Shown here: positions 10,384 to 21,500 of the stretch, one piece after another
How the letters are laid out: every line of letters begins with the position of its first letter
Numbering within the stretch: the first letter of the stretch is position 1
Source: Augochlora pura
Taxonomy: Eukaryota > Arthropoda > Insecta > Hymenoptera > Halictidae
Reading direction: 5' to 3'
NCBI RefSeq assembly: GCF_028453695.1
Contig: NC_135772.1
Location: 19,339,412 to 19,403,411 of the forward strand
Length of the DNA: 64,000 bases
The notes under the pieces: generated by a model
Database searches by the model: none
The model's input: the letters and a program-made list of their open reading frames with translations, nothing else
Told to the model about the DNA's origin: nothing
Position numbers and translations under genes: made by a program

Positions 10384-13300
10384 ATGTCTGCAGACTCACC
10401 AAGGCGCGGTGTGCATAAAGGAGCTCAAGTTGTGTCACCTCAGCCAATAGTTGATCGATCAATAATAGATAGTGTTGCTGATATTATCAATGATATAGTT
10501 CCACAGGTTAGCCTTTCAGTTTATTGTTTTTCTTAAAACTTTTCATTTAAAATATATATTATCTTATTTATGAGCAGGCTTATACCAGCACACTCAATTC
10601 TGATAACAAGGAATCTATAACATGGGCACGCTTCGAGTATGCAGACATTAATGATCCAGTTTTATATCCAGACTACAATGAAGGCTCTAATACACCACCT
10701 TTATTACTGGTGCTTGGTTATGCTACTGGAGTCCAGGTCTGAACTTTGTTATACTTAATCCACTTTCAAAAAATTTCTCTTCGTGTATATTGTTTCATAA
10801 AAATCAGAATAAAATAATAATTGTTAGTGTACAGAATATCTTATTCTTTTTAGAAATTCATAAGTATTGTAACTGTATAAAAATTGATAGAACATTATAG
10901 TTCAAAGTTTTTGATGCACTAAAGCGAAATGCTAAAGGTGGTTCATACATATACATAATTGCTAATTTTAGTACTTTGGTACTATAGCACCAGAAATTGC
11001 AAATGTATCTTCGTTGATACACATAATTTTATACTCGTCTACATTCGTTGTTAAATCGCGCAAATATTTTAGAATTATCTAATCTAATTTTTTTGAATGT
11101 TGACACCAAATTGCGTATTAAATTTTACTTGATGCAAATGCAGGTGTGGCTGATAGCAGCAACAGGAGAAGCGACAGAGGTGTTATCATGGCGGCAAGGG
11201 GTGGTCCGCACTCTAAGAATTTTACCAAATCCAAAGACTGACGATGATTGTATCGATCTGTTCGAGTCGAAACGGCCGCTAGTGGCAGTGTGTGATTCAG
11301 CTGGACCTGGACCACAGTTTTGCAACATTAGCTTCGTATCGCTGAAGACGGGAGATCAAGCTAAAAACATCAAATTTAAAACACCGGTTTGCGACATTTT
11401 GGCGAACAAGCGATCCATAGTAGTCACGTTTCTAGAAAAAATTGCAGTGTTCAATGCTCGGACTTTGGAAGACGTTTTAACAGTCACCACTTGCTATGCC
11501 AGTCCTGGTCCAAATCCAAATCCAGTTGCGTTAGGAACAAGATGGCTTGCATACAGGTGAGAGAACACACACGTAAAAGTCACTTGGAAGCACCGAATAA
11601 ATTTTCTAATTGTTTCATCATTTTTTCTAGCGAAAAGAAATTACTACCAGCGAAACGAAGCAGCGGTGGCTGCGAAGGAGAAGGAGTTCAAAGTTACACC
11701 GCGACTGTTCTTTATGCTGCGAAGTCTTTGGGCAAAGGACTGCGTGGTTTAGGAGAAACGGTCGCATCCAGTTTGACTGGCAATTCAGCGTCACCTATAG
11801 TCGTCAATAACAGTGGCAATGATATGACACAACCGGGCGTGATCACGATCTTAGATCTCCAAGTTGCAAAGGAGGAGAAAGAACTAGATGACCCAAACGT
11901 AGAAACTGTAATTGCTCATTTTACTGCCCACAGCGACGCCATCGTTGCCATGACCTTTGATTTGAGCGGCGCGTTGCTGCTGACCGCTGATAAAAGAGGG
12001 CATGATTTTCATGTATTTAGAATTCAGCCGCATCCGGGCGGCTCCACGTTAGCTGCAGTACATCATTTATATATTTTGCATCGCGGAGACACAACGGCCA
12101 AAGTGCAGGTACAATAAATTTTACTACTTTGAACTCTGTTCGAGGCGCTGCGGTAATATGCATAATCTGCAGCTTTTATTTGAAATATTTTTTGGTCACA
12201 GGATATGGTGTTCTCCAGCGACACCCGTTGGGCGGCAATTTCAACAGTACGGGGCACCACCCACGTGTTTCCGGTTGCTCCCTACGGCGGTCCGGTGGGG
12301 GTGCGCACCCATTCCACACCTCATGTTGTAAATAGACTTTCGAGATTTCATAGAAGCGCCGGTTTAATGGACGATGGTACCAGATCTCATTCTCCTGTCT
12401 CCCATTCAGAGTTGCCTTTGTCGGTGTACCCCTACTCTAATCCAAGACTCCCTCCATATCCTCACCCGACCGTATTACATCCGTTGGCTCAGATACGACA
12501 GCAGTCTACGTTGAACTACACGAACAGTCAAGTTCAACAAAGGTATTGTATTCGCAATAGAATCACAATTATATTGTACATAAAATTAAAATGCTGGAAC
12601 GACCGGCAGAATAATTTTACTTCTGTTTGCCGTCTAGTAAACTTTCGTTTATGATATTCTTTAGCAGACCGCAGCAAAGACAACGATTGCATTCGGACGA
12701 CAGTGCGACTCTACCACTAAAAATCTGCGCTTGCTTCGCTCCTCCGAGAGCATGGATGTATGCGCAAAGAGAGTCCACCGCCAAAGTGATGAAGAGGGCG
12801 GTGGATTCTCTGTTCATCATGGCGTGCCATGGAAACATGATACAGTACGACTTGGAACCAAAACCAGCAGCAGGTGAACACACTTATCACATTTTAAGAA
12901 ATCATTTAATTTTTTTTAAACAGTTTCGGAATTTAAAAAATATCATTGATACTTCGTAGGTGTACCAAAAGAGAAAGTGTGCGATGACACAATGATCGAG
13001 TTGGAGGTCGAGGCTAAGGGCCAGTGGCCTCTGATAAGATCCCCGAATTCTTTAGAAATTGTGCCACCATTACCGTCGTCCAGCTCTCTCCTGAGCGTCG
13101 TGACTTTACCAAAAGGCATCCAAGAGATGGACTTGGCGGAGGATCGTTGGTTGAGTCAAGTGGAAATCGTAACGCATGCTGGTCCCCATAGACGGCTTTG
13201 GATGGGTCCACAGTTTGTCTTTAAAATCTACAACGCGACCAGTGGGTTAGTTCCTCAGAATACTTAAATTATGTTTATTCGTAGTGGTATGTGTATCGTA

Positions 13301-14992
13301 ATTTAGTGGCTTCCAAATAATTGCAGAGCACCCGTAAATCTGGTCGAAGCCGAGGCCATTGAAATTGGGGTAACTGGTGCATCTCGACCAGCAAGATCAA
13401 ACCCAATGAATATGCCGCATGCTGCATCCAGATCGTTGGTACCCGTGGTGATCGATGGATCAGGAAGTAAGTCCTAAAATCGAAAAATGGATTTCTGTTT
13501 AAAGAAATTGTCACATTAAATAGTGGACAGTTCATCACAATGAGTGATCCATGTGACTGATCCATGTGATGCAATTATTTGCTTAACTCCATTAATCACA
13601 TTGTTCGTATAGATAATTAGGTTATCTTATCACGATTTTAACCTTCATTTTCGTTATCATTGCAAAATTATCATCAAGATTGCACTTCCTATTGATGTAT
13701 CACGATCCAATTGTACTACTTTTAATAAATGGAGTTAAAAAATTTTCTATTGTCTTTGCATGAAAAGAATATTTGCTGTAATTATTTGATATGAGATGTC
13801 TGTCTACACAAATAGTGTGGAGCATATCGATCGATTGTTTGACCTGTTCATGTATTTTCCAGGCAGCTATGAACAGTCCCCAAGATTCATGGAAGCATAT
13901 GGGGATTTAGATGGCGAGAACGCGGGTGTCTGCGGCGGGGAGAATCAGCTGCGGGAGGATCTGGCCGAGGCGATGCTGGAAACATCGATTGCTCCTCATC
14001 GCGCGCCAGGTAAGTTGTTTGCTGGATGAGGCGTGTGGAGCTTTGCTTTGAAAAAAAGAGAATTCTCAACATCCCGACGTGTCCTGTTTGTCGACGCTCA
14101 CATACTTTCATATTTTATACGCTGAATACGTAGCAACGAACAATAAAACGTTTATTAGATATAATTCGAAATAATCGATACGTTTCTGAGCATCTCCGAG
14201 TTCACGTGGATTGTAACACGTTCTTACAATCGAAGAATCTTCCTGCTGAATGCAGTATAAATTCATTTAAATACCATAGATGAAATTGTTCGCCGCAGAG
14301 AGGAACAGTTCTATCTATGCCGATCGTTCACACTCTTTAATACCACACCGTTGAAAAGTTCTTTCTCGCGTTGTTGCTGAAAGAAAATCGGCGTGCAATT
14401 GTTACTAATCTGTTGGCATCTCGTTGGAACAATGCCTGCGAGCACGAGCGTCTATCAATAGATGCAGTGGCTGCGCTTTCTGCATTTGGTGACGGATGAT
14501 TGTTAGATTGTAAGTATGCGGTGGATACAGAACTGGCCAGAGGCAGGTATCTCCGTTTTCCTCCCTTGTAATGAGGTTCTATATTCATTATATATTTCTC
14601 TCTCTTTATATATTTATATAAATATATATATATATATATATTTCTCTAATTACTAGCAGCAATGTATATGTCTTTTTTAACATTTATTCCCCGAGTCGAG
14701 GTGAACACTTTGTTAAAGGCTGAGGACAGTCTACTAACTCCGTAAGAGTATCTTTCTATATTCTTTTATATTTTTGTTTTGTTAATTGACACAACATTTC
14801 CAACGTCGAATAACTACGCAAGCACCCTAGTGCTGCTCTCTTGTACCATTCAGCCCCGAGAATGCAAAAAGTATATAAAATCGACGAGGCTTGTGTCTTT
14901 GTGGTGTGCAGTGTGAAGACAACATGATCCTAGAAAAACTCTCATTACCACTCTGCCTTTACACGACTCTCTCCGTTCATTCTCACGACTAC

Positions 14993-15062
<70 letters not shown>

Positions 15063-18000
15063 CGACACTCCATTAGTTACCAAGAGAAACATCTAGTCCT
15101 ACACACACGCAACCTCACAAAGACCAAAGAAATGAATGAGACAAAACGAGAAAGTTCTTAAGAAACTGGAGAAGTTCTCGCTATTGATACCTGCCAATGG
15201 CTTTTTCTGTTACTAGGGAGGCGATCGGTATTTGAGAGGGTGGGTCAACCGGTAACTAAAGTCGTCAACCCTCTGGGCACCGTGATTACCGTGTCGGCCG
15301 ACGAGGAGGACGTAAACTCCAGTCAGGAGTTCGACTCCGCGGAGGAGAGCCACGTGCCGGAGCCGCCGAGAAGCGTGTGCGCGGAGGAGGGTCCTGCGTC
15401 GCTCGGTGACCTTGACCTGGACCAGGAAAGTCAAACCCTGCGCGATCTCACGGAGATCTGCGCGGAGAAGCGATCGGCGAGCGAGCCGGCGATCGACAGC
15501 GTCCCCGACGAGAACATCCACGAGGTTAAGGAGAGGAAAGCGCTATGCGTGGAGATGGCGGCGATCGCCAACCCCGCTGGCGGCACCTCCATAGATTTTG
15601 AGAAGGAGGAGGTGTTCAGGGACGTGCCCACCAGCTTGAGCTTGTGCGTGGAACCAGGCGAGATACCGAGCAGCCCTATGACCCGGGCGAAGGAGACTGC
15701 CTGGTGCAAGAGATTCGACAAAAAGGAGGAGAAAGCGCACGAGAAGAGCATGTCCGAGGCCCAGTACGTGGTCAATTACGACGACGAGAGCGTCGTGCTG
15801 ATGGAGAACAAGCTGGCTCGCAGAGGCGTCTCGCACTGCAGGAGGTCAACCGAAGCGAAGAAGAAGAATGGAGGCTCTTCTGGGAAGAAGGCGGAGCCTA
15901 AGACCTCGGTGAAGAAGTACGTTCTTAAGGAGCATGAGGACAGTATTGTTATAGAGGACACTTCCTGCGAGGATAGTAAGAACTGTTACAAGAGGAAGGA
16001 GGAGAAGCCTGCAACCGCTGGGGAGGTTAAAGGAAAGTGTACTGAGAGCAAGAGCCCAGAGAAGGAGTCGACGGAGAAGGACTCCAAGTCCAAAGCAAAG
16101 GCTAGTTGTTCTTCTTCTCTGCAGGATAAGAAAGAGGCGAAGGCTGAGCTCAAGAAGCCCGAGAAGAGGATGGAACCGATCGTGGAGCTTGAGAGTTCAG
16201 TGGAGAAAAAAAAGGAGGAACCTAAGGTGGACGTAGCAGCTGACTCGGATGCCTACAAGTATCCTCCATCAGACTCGACCGATGATTTTAGCTCCAGCGA
16301 GTATCACATAGTGGAGTCAGCTTGCTGTGGGAAAGATAGTAATCTGATTCCGTCTGACGAGGACATTGAACACATTCAGAGCTCCGAGATTACTCAGCTG
16401 CAGCAAGCAGAGTGCTGCGAGGATGGCAATTGTGGGTATGGTTCGTGCTGCGAAAACCCTTCGCCAGTTCTGCAAAGAAAAAACAGTAAGAACACTATAT
16501 CCGACGACGATTTAGAGTACATACATACCTCGGAACTGGTCGAGACTCCTGATAGGAAGAGCAGCGACGATTTGAAGCTGGATGCTGAGAAGGAGAGCGA
16601 TCACGACTCGAATGCTAGCAAGCGTACCTTCTCCGACGACGATCTCGAGCATGTCCAACACTCGGACGTGTGCTCTATATCCGAAATCGGCAGGGATGAG
16701 AAAAAGGAGACGCAGGATCAGGCCACAAAGTCGAAGAGTTCGAAGAAAACGAAGGACATCGTGGTAATTGAAAGCGACACGATGGCTGCGGACGTCACTG
16801 TGATCATAAAGCCCGCTGAGAGTTGGCGAGGCAAGGAGAAAAAGGAGGAGGAAGAACCTGCGAAGGACTCTGGGGCCGAGAACCCCAGCCCTTTGAAGAA
16901 GATTAAGACACGCCAAAGCAAAACGTCGCCTTCCAACGTCGCTCCCAAAAGATCACCCGGTGAAATCGAGATCATCGACATAGACGCGATGCAGAAGGCC
17001 GAGATGGAGGTCCTGACGGATCCCACGACCACTCCCGAGTGCAAGATCCTTTCGGGACCCGAGGTCACCGGTACCAGGACCAAGAAGCCACGGAAGAACA
17101 AGAAGTCCAGCGTGGAGAGCGCTCAGAGTTCGGAGACTCCTGATCCACCGAAGGCTGTCGACGACGGGTTCGTTTTCGGCAAGGACTTCAGTTCGCCGGA
17201 GATCCCAGAGTTCTCTTGGAGCTCTATCGTCAAGAAGAAAAGCCTCTCCGCGGAGCCAGAGGACGACAAGCTGCTCGACGTCGAAGAAACCGAAGCCACA
17301 GAATCCGCCAAATGCAGCTTACCTGAGAAAGACCCTGCGCACAAGAAGGGACTCCACTCTTTGTCAGACAAGATGATCGACGAGCTTCGAGAAGCTGTGA
17401 CTGACACATACTCCAAGGATTTTAGCCAAGAATCTGCATCGAGCAACGTTGTCAAGAAGAAGAAGCTCGAGGATAAGAACCTCGACGCAGCTCCTAGCAT
17501 AGAGGACACCGACGACAACAAGAAGTCACGGAAGAGCGAGTCCTCCGCTCGGGAGGAGCTGCAAGAGCTTGTAGAAGAGATCACCGACGACCCTTCAGGG
17601 CAAGTCTCCGGGAGCGCGATCGCCAAGAAGAAGAACAGCTTCTCGATGGAGAACGACTCCTTCCAGCTGAAAGAGTGGTTACTCCGTCGTAGACTCGTTG
17701 ACTACAAGACATGGAAGGAGTCCGTGGCTAACACGGGAGGCTCTTGGAGTTCGATCGTGAAGAAGAAGTCCTCGCCGGAGCCTCTGCTGCCTTCTGCCAT
17801 CGAGGAGAAGGTCCACAGAGCGATGCTCCTCCCCGAACTGTTGGACAACGAGTCCGGCCGCGAGTCCGAGCCAGTTGAAGCTGCGACTAAAACCGACACG
17901 GTCGAAGAGCCTCTGTACTGTCCCCTCGTGGACCTCTCCAGCCCCTCCGAGCCGGAGAAGAAGAAGGAGAGATCCCCGAAGCCGGAAGCCGTCGACAAGG

Positions 18001-18272
18001 ACAAAGACGACGGTGTTCTAGAAGCTGAGCCAGCGTTTTCGAAGGAGAACTCCTCGGAGCCGGAGAGGGATCCCGAGAAGAGGAGCGACTCCGAGCAAGA
18101 GGTCGCGCCGAAGCGCTGGAACTCCACGGACGAGTTGAACGCGAACGTCGTGTTCACTGATGGGGATTTCTCGAGCCGCGAGGTGGTCGAACGAAGCGTA
18201 GACAGCGGCTCGAACCCCTCGGTAGCTATCTCCAAGAAAGGCAACAGGTCGAAGAAAAAAAAACGCAGATGA
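10384..18272 (+). CDS. BCAS3: BCAS3 / Rudhira homolog, long form
   Basis: Ten coding exons: 10384-10506, 10578-10736, 11144-11556, 11631-12108, 12202-12542, 12665-12873, 12960-13245, 13327-13466, 13863-14009 and 15217-18272. They join in frame to 1783 codons plus a stop. Residues about 60-500 form the WD40-like propeller: LLLVLGYATGVQVW, SWRQGVVRTLRILP, CDILANKRSIVVTF, AHSDAIVAMTFDLSG and DTRWAAISTVRGTTHVF. The BCAS3 domain follows, with VKKAVDS-type and PHRRLWMGPQF segments. BCAS3 is a PROPPIN-like protein reported to bind phosphoinositides with PHAF1 at autophagic membranes and to act in cytoskeleton and cell-migration control (Rudhira). The last exon adds about 1018 residues of disordered acidic/lysine-rich sequence. 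It starts RRSVFERVGQPVTKVVNP and ends KKGNRSKKKKRR. A second last exon at 28570 fits the same donor. Relatives are typically under 1000 residues, so this tail is the odd part. Transcript use of the tail is inferred from phase. Confidence 0.92.
10737..11143 (+). other. BCAS3 intron 2
   Basis: A 407-base AT-rich intron between a CAG/GTCTGA donor and an ATGCAG acceptor. Nothing else is supported in it. Confidence 0.8.
13467..13862 (+). other. BCAS3 intron 8
   Basis: A 396-base AT-rich intron. It contains a near-tandem duplication of a 13-base unit (TGATCCATGTGAC) around 13543-13568. Confidence 0.75.
14607..14642. repeat. AT microsatellite
   Basis: Alternating TA/AT tract within BCAS3 intron 9. 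Confidence 0.85.
14992..15059. repeat. (CT)n microsatellite
   Basis: About 33 CT units with one TT interruption, in BCAS3 intron 9. It lies about 155 bases upstream of the proximal last-exon acceptor, where it also reads as an extended polypyrimidine tract. Confidence 0.95.
15217..18272 (+). CDS. BCAS3: Proximal alternative last exon of BCAS3: long charged tail
   Basis: A single 3056-base open exon, GC-richer than its flanks, entered at phase 1 after CTAG and ending TGA at 18270-18272. It encodes a low-complexity, presumably disordered tail. Visible elements in order: a cysteine-dotted first third; SIVIEDTSCED (about 15941); SDEDIEHIQSSE (16354), SDDDLEYIHTSE (about 16500) and SDDDLEHVQHSD (about 16633); a cysteine cluster CCEDGNCGYGSCC (about 16414-16452); DIVVIESD (about 16757); EIEIIDID (about 16963); WSSIVKKKS twice (17218, 17746), with related NVVKKKK and AIAKKKN between; and a basic C-terminus. 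Low codon drift and one uninterrupted frame over 1018 codons show it is truly coding. I recognise no folded domain. Homology to BCAS3 tails in other insects was not tested. Confidence 0.85.
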
Positions 18273-18436
18273 GTAGAGGATTGCATGGATGTACCTAGGG
18301 CCAGCCTTGCCCTTTATATTTTATTGATGCAGGTCACCGGAGCTGACTAACGAGAGTTCCATCCGGGAACTTTTCCTGGTTCCCGTGAAAACTATCACGT
18401 TACCTTGGTGATTGTAGCATAATAGCAGAAAGAGAG

Positions 18437-18517
18437 ATACCCGGTGAGAGAGACATGAGAGAGAGAAACAGAGAGAGAGAGAAAGAGAGTGAAACAGAGA
18501 GAGAGTGAGAGAGAGTG
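18437..18517. repeat. Imperfect (AG)n tract
   Basis: Interrupted GA/AG repeats (with GAAAC and GTGA interruptions) about 170 bases after the stop of the long BCAS3 exon. They would be transcribed as part of its 3' UTR. Confidence 0.85.
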
Positions 18518-21500
18518 ATTGCTTGAATCTTCGGTCCATCAGAGTGTCCGGATTACGATGAAGAGACCTGGTATTTTTTGAGAATGTTTTCTAAAGTGGT
18601 ATACTTGTTTGAATGAATAGTAGATTCAGGAATGAAACTCGTCGAGATACTGGCAAAAAGATATCCTCAAGGTAACGAGGGCAAGGCTGTTCTACCGGAT
18701 GTGCATGCGCCATGTTCGAACCGATCAAACGAAACCTCTATACAGCAAAAAAAGCAACTCCGTCTGTGGTTCAAAACCGCTTTCATAGCGATTTCTTTTT
18801 TTGGCTCGTCGACCGTTCAGAATGGTCGTTCGGGCTAATTCGGTCCATTTTATAGGCGCTCGTCCGTGTGGTGCATACATGAGTTACAATGAGACACTCG
18901 CTGGTTTTCTAGCTTCTAGCTGGTACTATGATTTTAGACACGTAATTCGGACGATGCAGATGTTGAAATGTCGCGCGGGGATCGCACGGTCGCGATTAGG
19001 TCACGGTTTACAGTTTTGCACAAAACATATTATACCTCCCACCGTATTAACCTGTCACCCGGAGATCGTTCATCATCTTTCTAATGCCGCGCCGAGACCG
19101 AAATGCTTTCCATGAAAGCCGTCTAGCGAAAATCTTTTATCGTTTTATCGAGAATTCGAGCAGTCACCTCGCGAACCGTCGTCTCTGGATCAAGATCTAC
19201 AATTGCTAAAGGTTTCGAGGGCGATATCGGTGGACCTATATACGCCAAGGGACGTTGTCTAGTTACGACATGGTGACTTTCATCAATTTTAAAAACAGTT
19301 TCTCGTTAAACATTCGGTTATTTCCCTGTCTGCAATCGTTCATTCTTTTTTTCTTTTTGGAGGTGGAAATGAAACTCTGTTAATATTCTCGTTTGCTCAG
19401 AGAATATTCACGGTGGAATAATGTTTTTCTATTTCATTGTCACTGGAATATGTGACGTATATTTCAATAATATTCTATGTTCTGTATTATAGTATCTGTA
19501 CTTGTAGCAAATCATTTCTTTTTAAATGGCTAGTTGCGATTTCGTTATTTATGTGTAACGTATAATATTCTACGTTTAATGTTCCATATTACAGTATCAT
19601 TACTGTAACAAACATTTTTTTTTTTAAAGAATGACTAGATACGATTTTATTAATTGTGTAATATGTATACGAAGAGATTTTAACAATTTACAACTTGTCT
19701 TTGTCGGATCAATGTATTTTCTAGCACATTGTTTAAGAAAACAGATCACTCTCTCGCTCTTCGAAGAGAATATTAAACGATCCTTTATCTCGGATGTAGC
19801 TCCTCGCAGACAGAACCGTTGCAATTTGGGAAAATAACTATGAAAATTGCCTTGTGAAAATTTTGATCAGAATCAACATGTTACGCGACGGGAGTCCTTC
19901 GTCCAATCTTAGCGGAAAAATTCGTAGCGTTGTTACTTCTCTTTACGCGGATACGTGTAGGCAAGCACGCCGCAACGGAAGTTTCGCGTCTCCTTTCGCA
20001 ACTCATTCTCTCGATAGGTGTCTTAGGACTTTTTCATCGGCGCCCATCGGTAGTACAATTACTAAATTAATTTTACACATCGACACGATCGGGCTGATCC
20101 GAGGTGTACAGAAAAAGAAAAGAAAAAGAAAAAGCGGATCACGCCGGTATCGTGTCGCGGTTGCACGCACTTCCACGATTCTCGCGAGAGCAGCGACTAC
20201 TTTAAGTGTCTTTACGGAGGGTGGTTCCGTCGAATCCAAAGGATTCCCGTTTGATTTGTGATCGACACGAATCTTGCGAATCGGGTGCAAGTTCACCGGT
20301 AATTTACATTCGTCCCAACCTTCGACCCGCATGAATTCGTAACGCGTTAAAATGGTAATCGGACGTGTGTGGTTGTATAATATCGATATATGCATAGAGC
20401 AAATTTCTTGCATTGTACGCGCGCAAGAAATCCCGCAGACACCGGGATCCCTCTCTGCCGTTCGTCGAAATGAAAATGGCCGCTCGAAGAGCGACGAAAT
20501 TGGTCGGCGAGTCCTAGGAAACAGGCAACGTCGTCTGTACTATCCTCTCTTCTCTATTGACACACTTCGCTCTCTCTTTTCTCGGACTCAAAAGTCCAGG
20601 CTGAAACAGCATGAGATTATTACACAAGCGACTCTCTGACCTGTGTACACTCTTCGACAAACGGTGCACACACACACACACACCTGGGATCCCGTTCTCG
20701 ATGTATTAGCTAATTTTTTAAATGATCGTACCCCCGGCCAGGTACCTGTCCGTTCGAAGCTCCTTTTATTTATTGGACGTGCTAGTTTCGCGACCACGTG
20801 GACTGTAGTGTTCGTTTTTTAGGGATCGCGTATGCGTGTGTTAGTCTCTTCTAAGGATAAACGTTCGAACGTAGGAGGTTTCTTCACTCAGTGTGTTCAA
20901 AGGTTCCGAGAACTCGACAAGGAATTTTGTAGACGATCGTAGGACTCCGTTCATAGAGGAACGAGGAAAGCAGGCCGACCTCGCTCTCGAGGATCGATCA
21001 TTCTGCTTTGACAAGACGGTCTGCTCTCATTGTCGACTCTCAAAGGTCTCTCTCGGGTTGCGCGCAATCCCTGATTCAAACTGTAGCTTCGGTAGCACCG
21101 GTAGGCACGCTTCGTGCAAAGACAGTTCTCGATTAATGATGCGGGTCTTCATTACAATTGGGTCGACGGACTCGGCGAGGATCGATCCTCCAGGTCCATA
21201 GCGATCGATCCAACACAGCCACTTTCGAGAGCCGAGTTCGCCGAGGACTTCTTGCGACGTCGTTCGGCGGACGTTACGCTAAAGTATTATCCTCTATTTC
21301 GATCGTGCTAGCCTCCAAACTTCTGCGTTTAGGGTGTCTGGGACAAAGATGATCTCTCGGACGGGATGACACTGATCTCGAACCTGTTAACCGAACAATC
21401 GTCTAAATACGGGGAATCGAAACATAGATGAAAAGTGTAACGTTGTCCAACGGTAACCATAAGCGTACGCGGTCGTCGGCGGTTTTTAACATGCGACAGA

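Larger units (their letters stand above)
14010..15216 (+). other. BCAS3 intron 9 (to the proximal last exon)
   Basis: A 1.2-kb intron starting GTAAGT and ending TTACTAG. It contains an AT dinucleotide tract (14607-14642) and a long CT tract (14992-15059) about 155 bases before the acceptor. If the distal last exon is used, the intron runs on to 28569. Confidence 0.75.

Noticed and set aside
15213..18286. Several minus-strand ORFs of 90-194 codons
   Set aside because: Antisense shadows of the GC-rich coding exon of BCAS3; Ser/Leu-rich as expected from the opposite strand of acidic/Lys codons.
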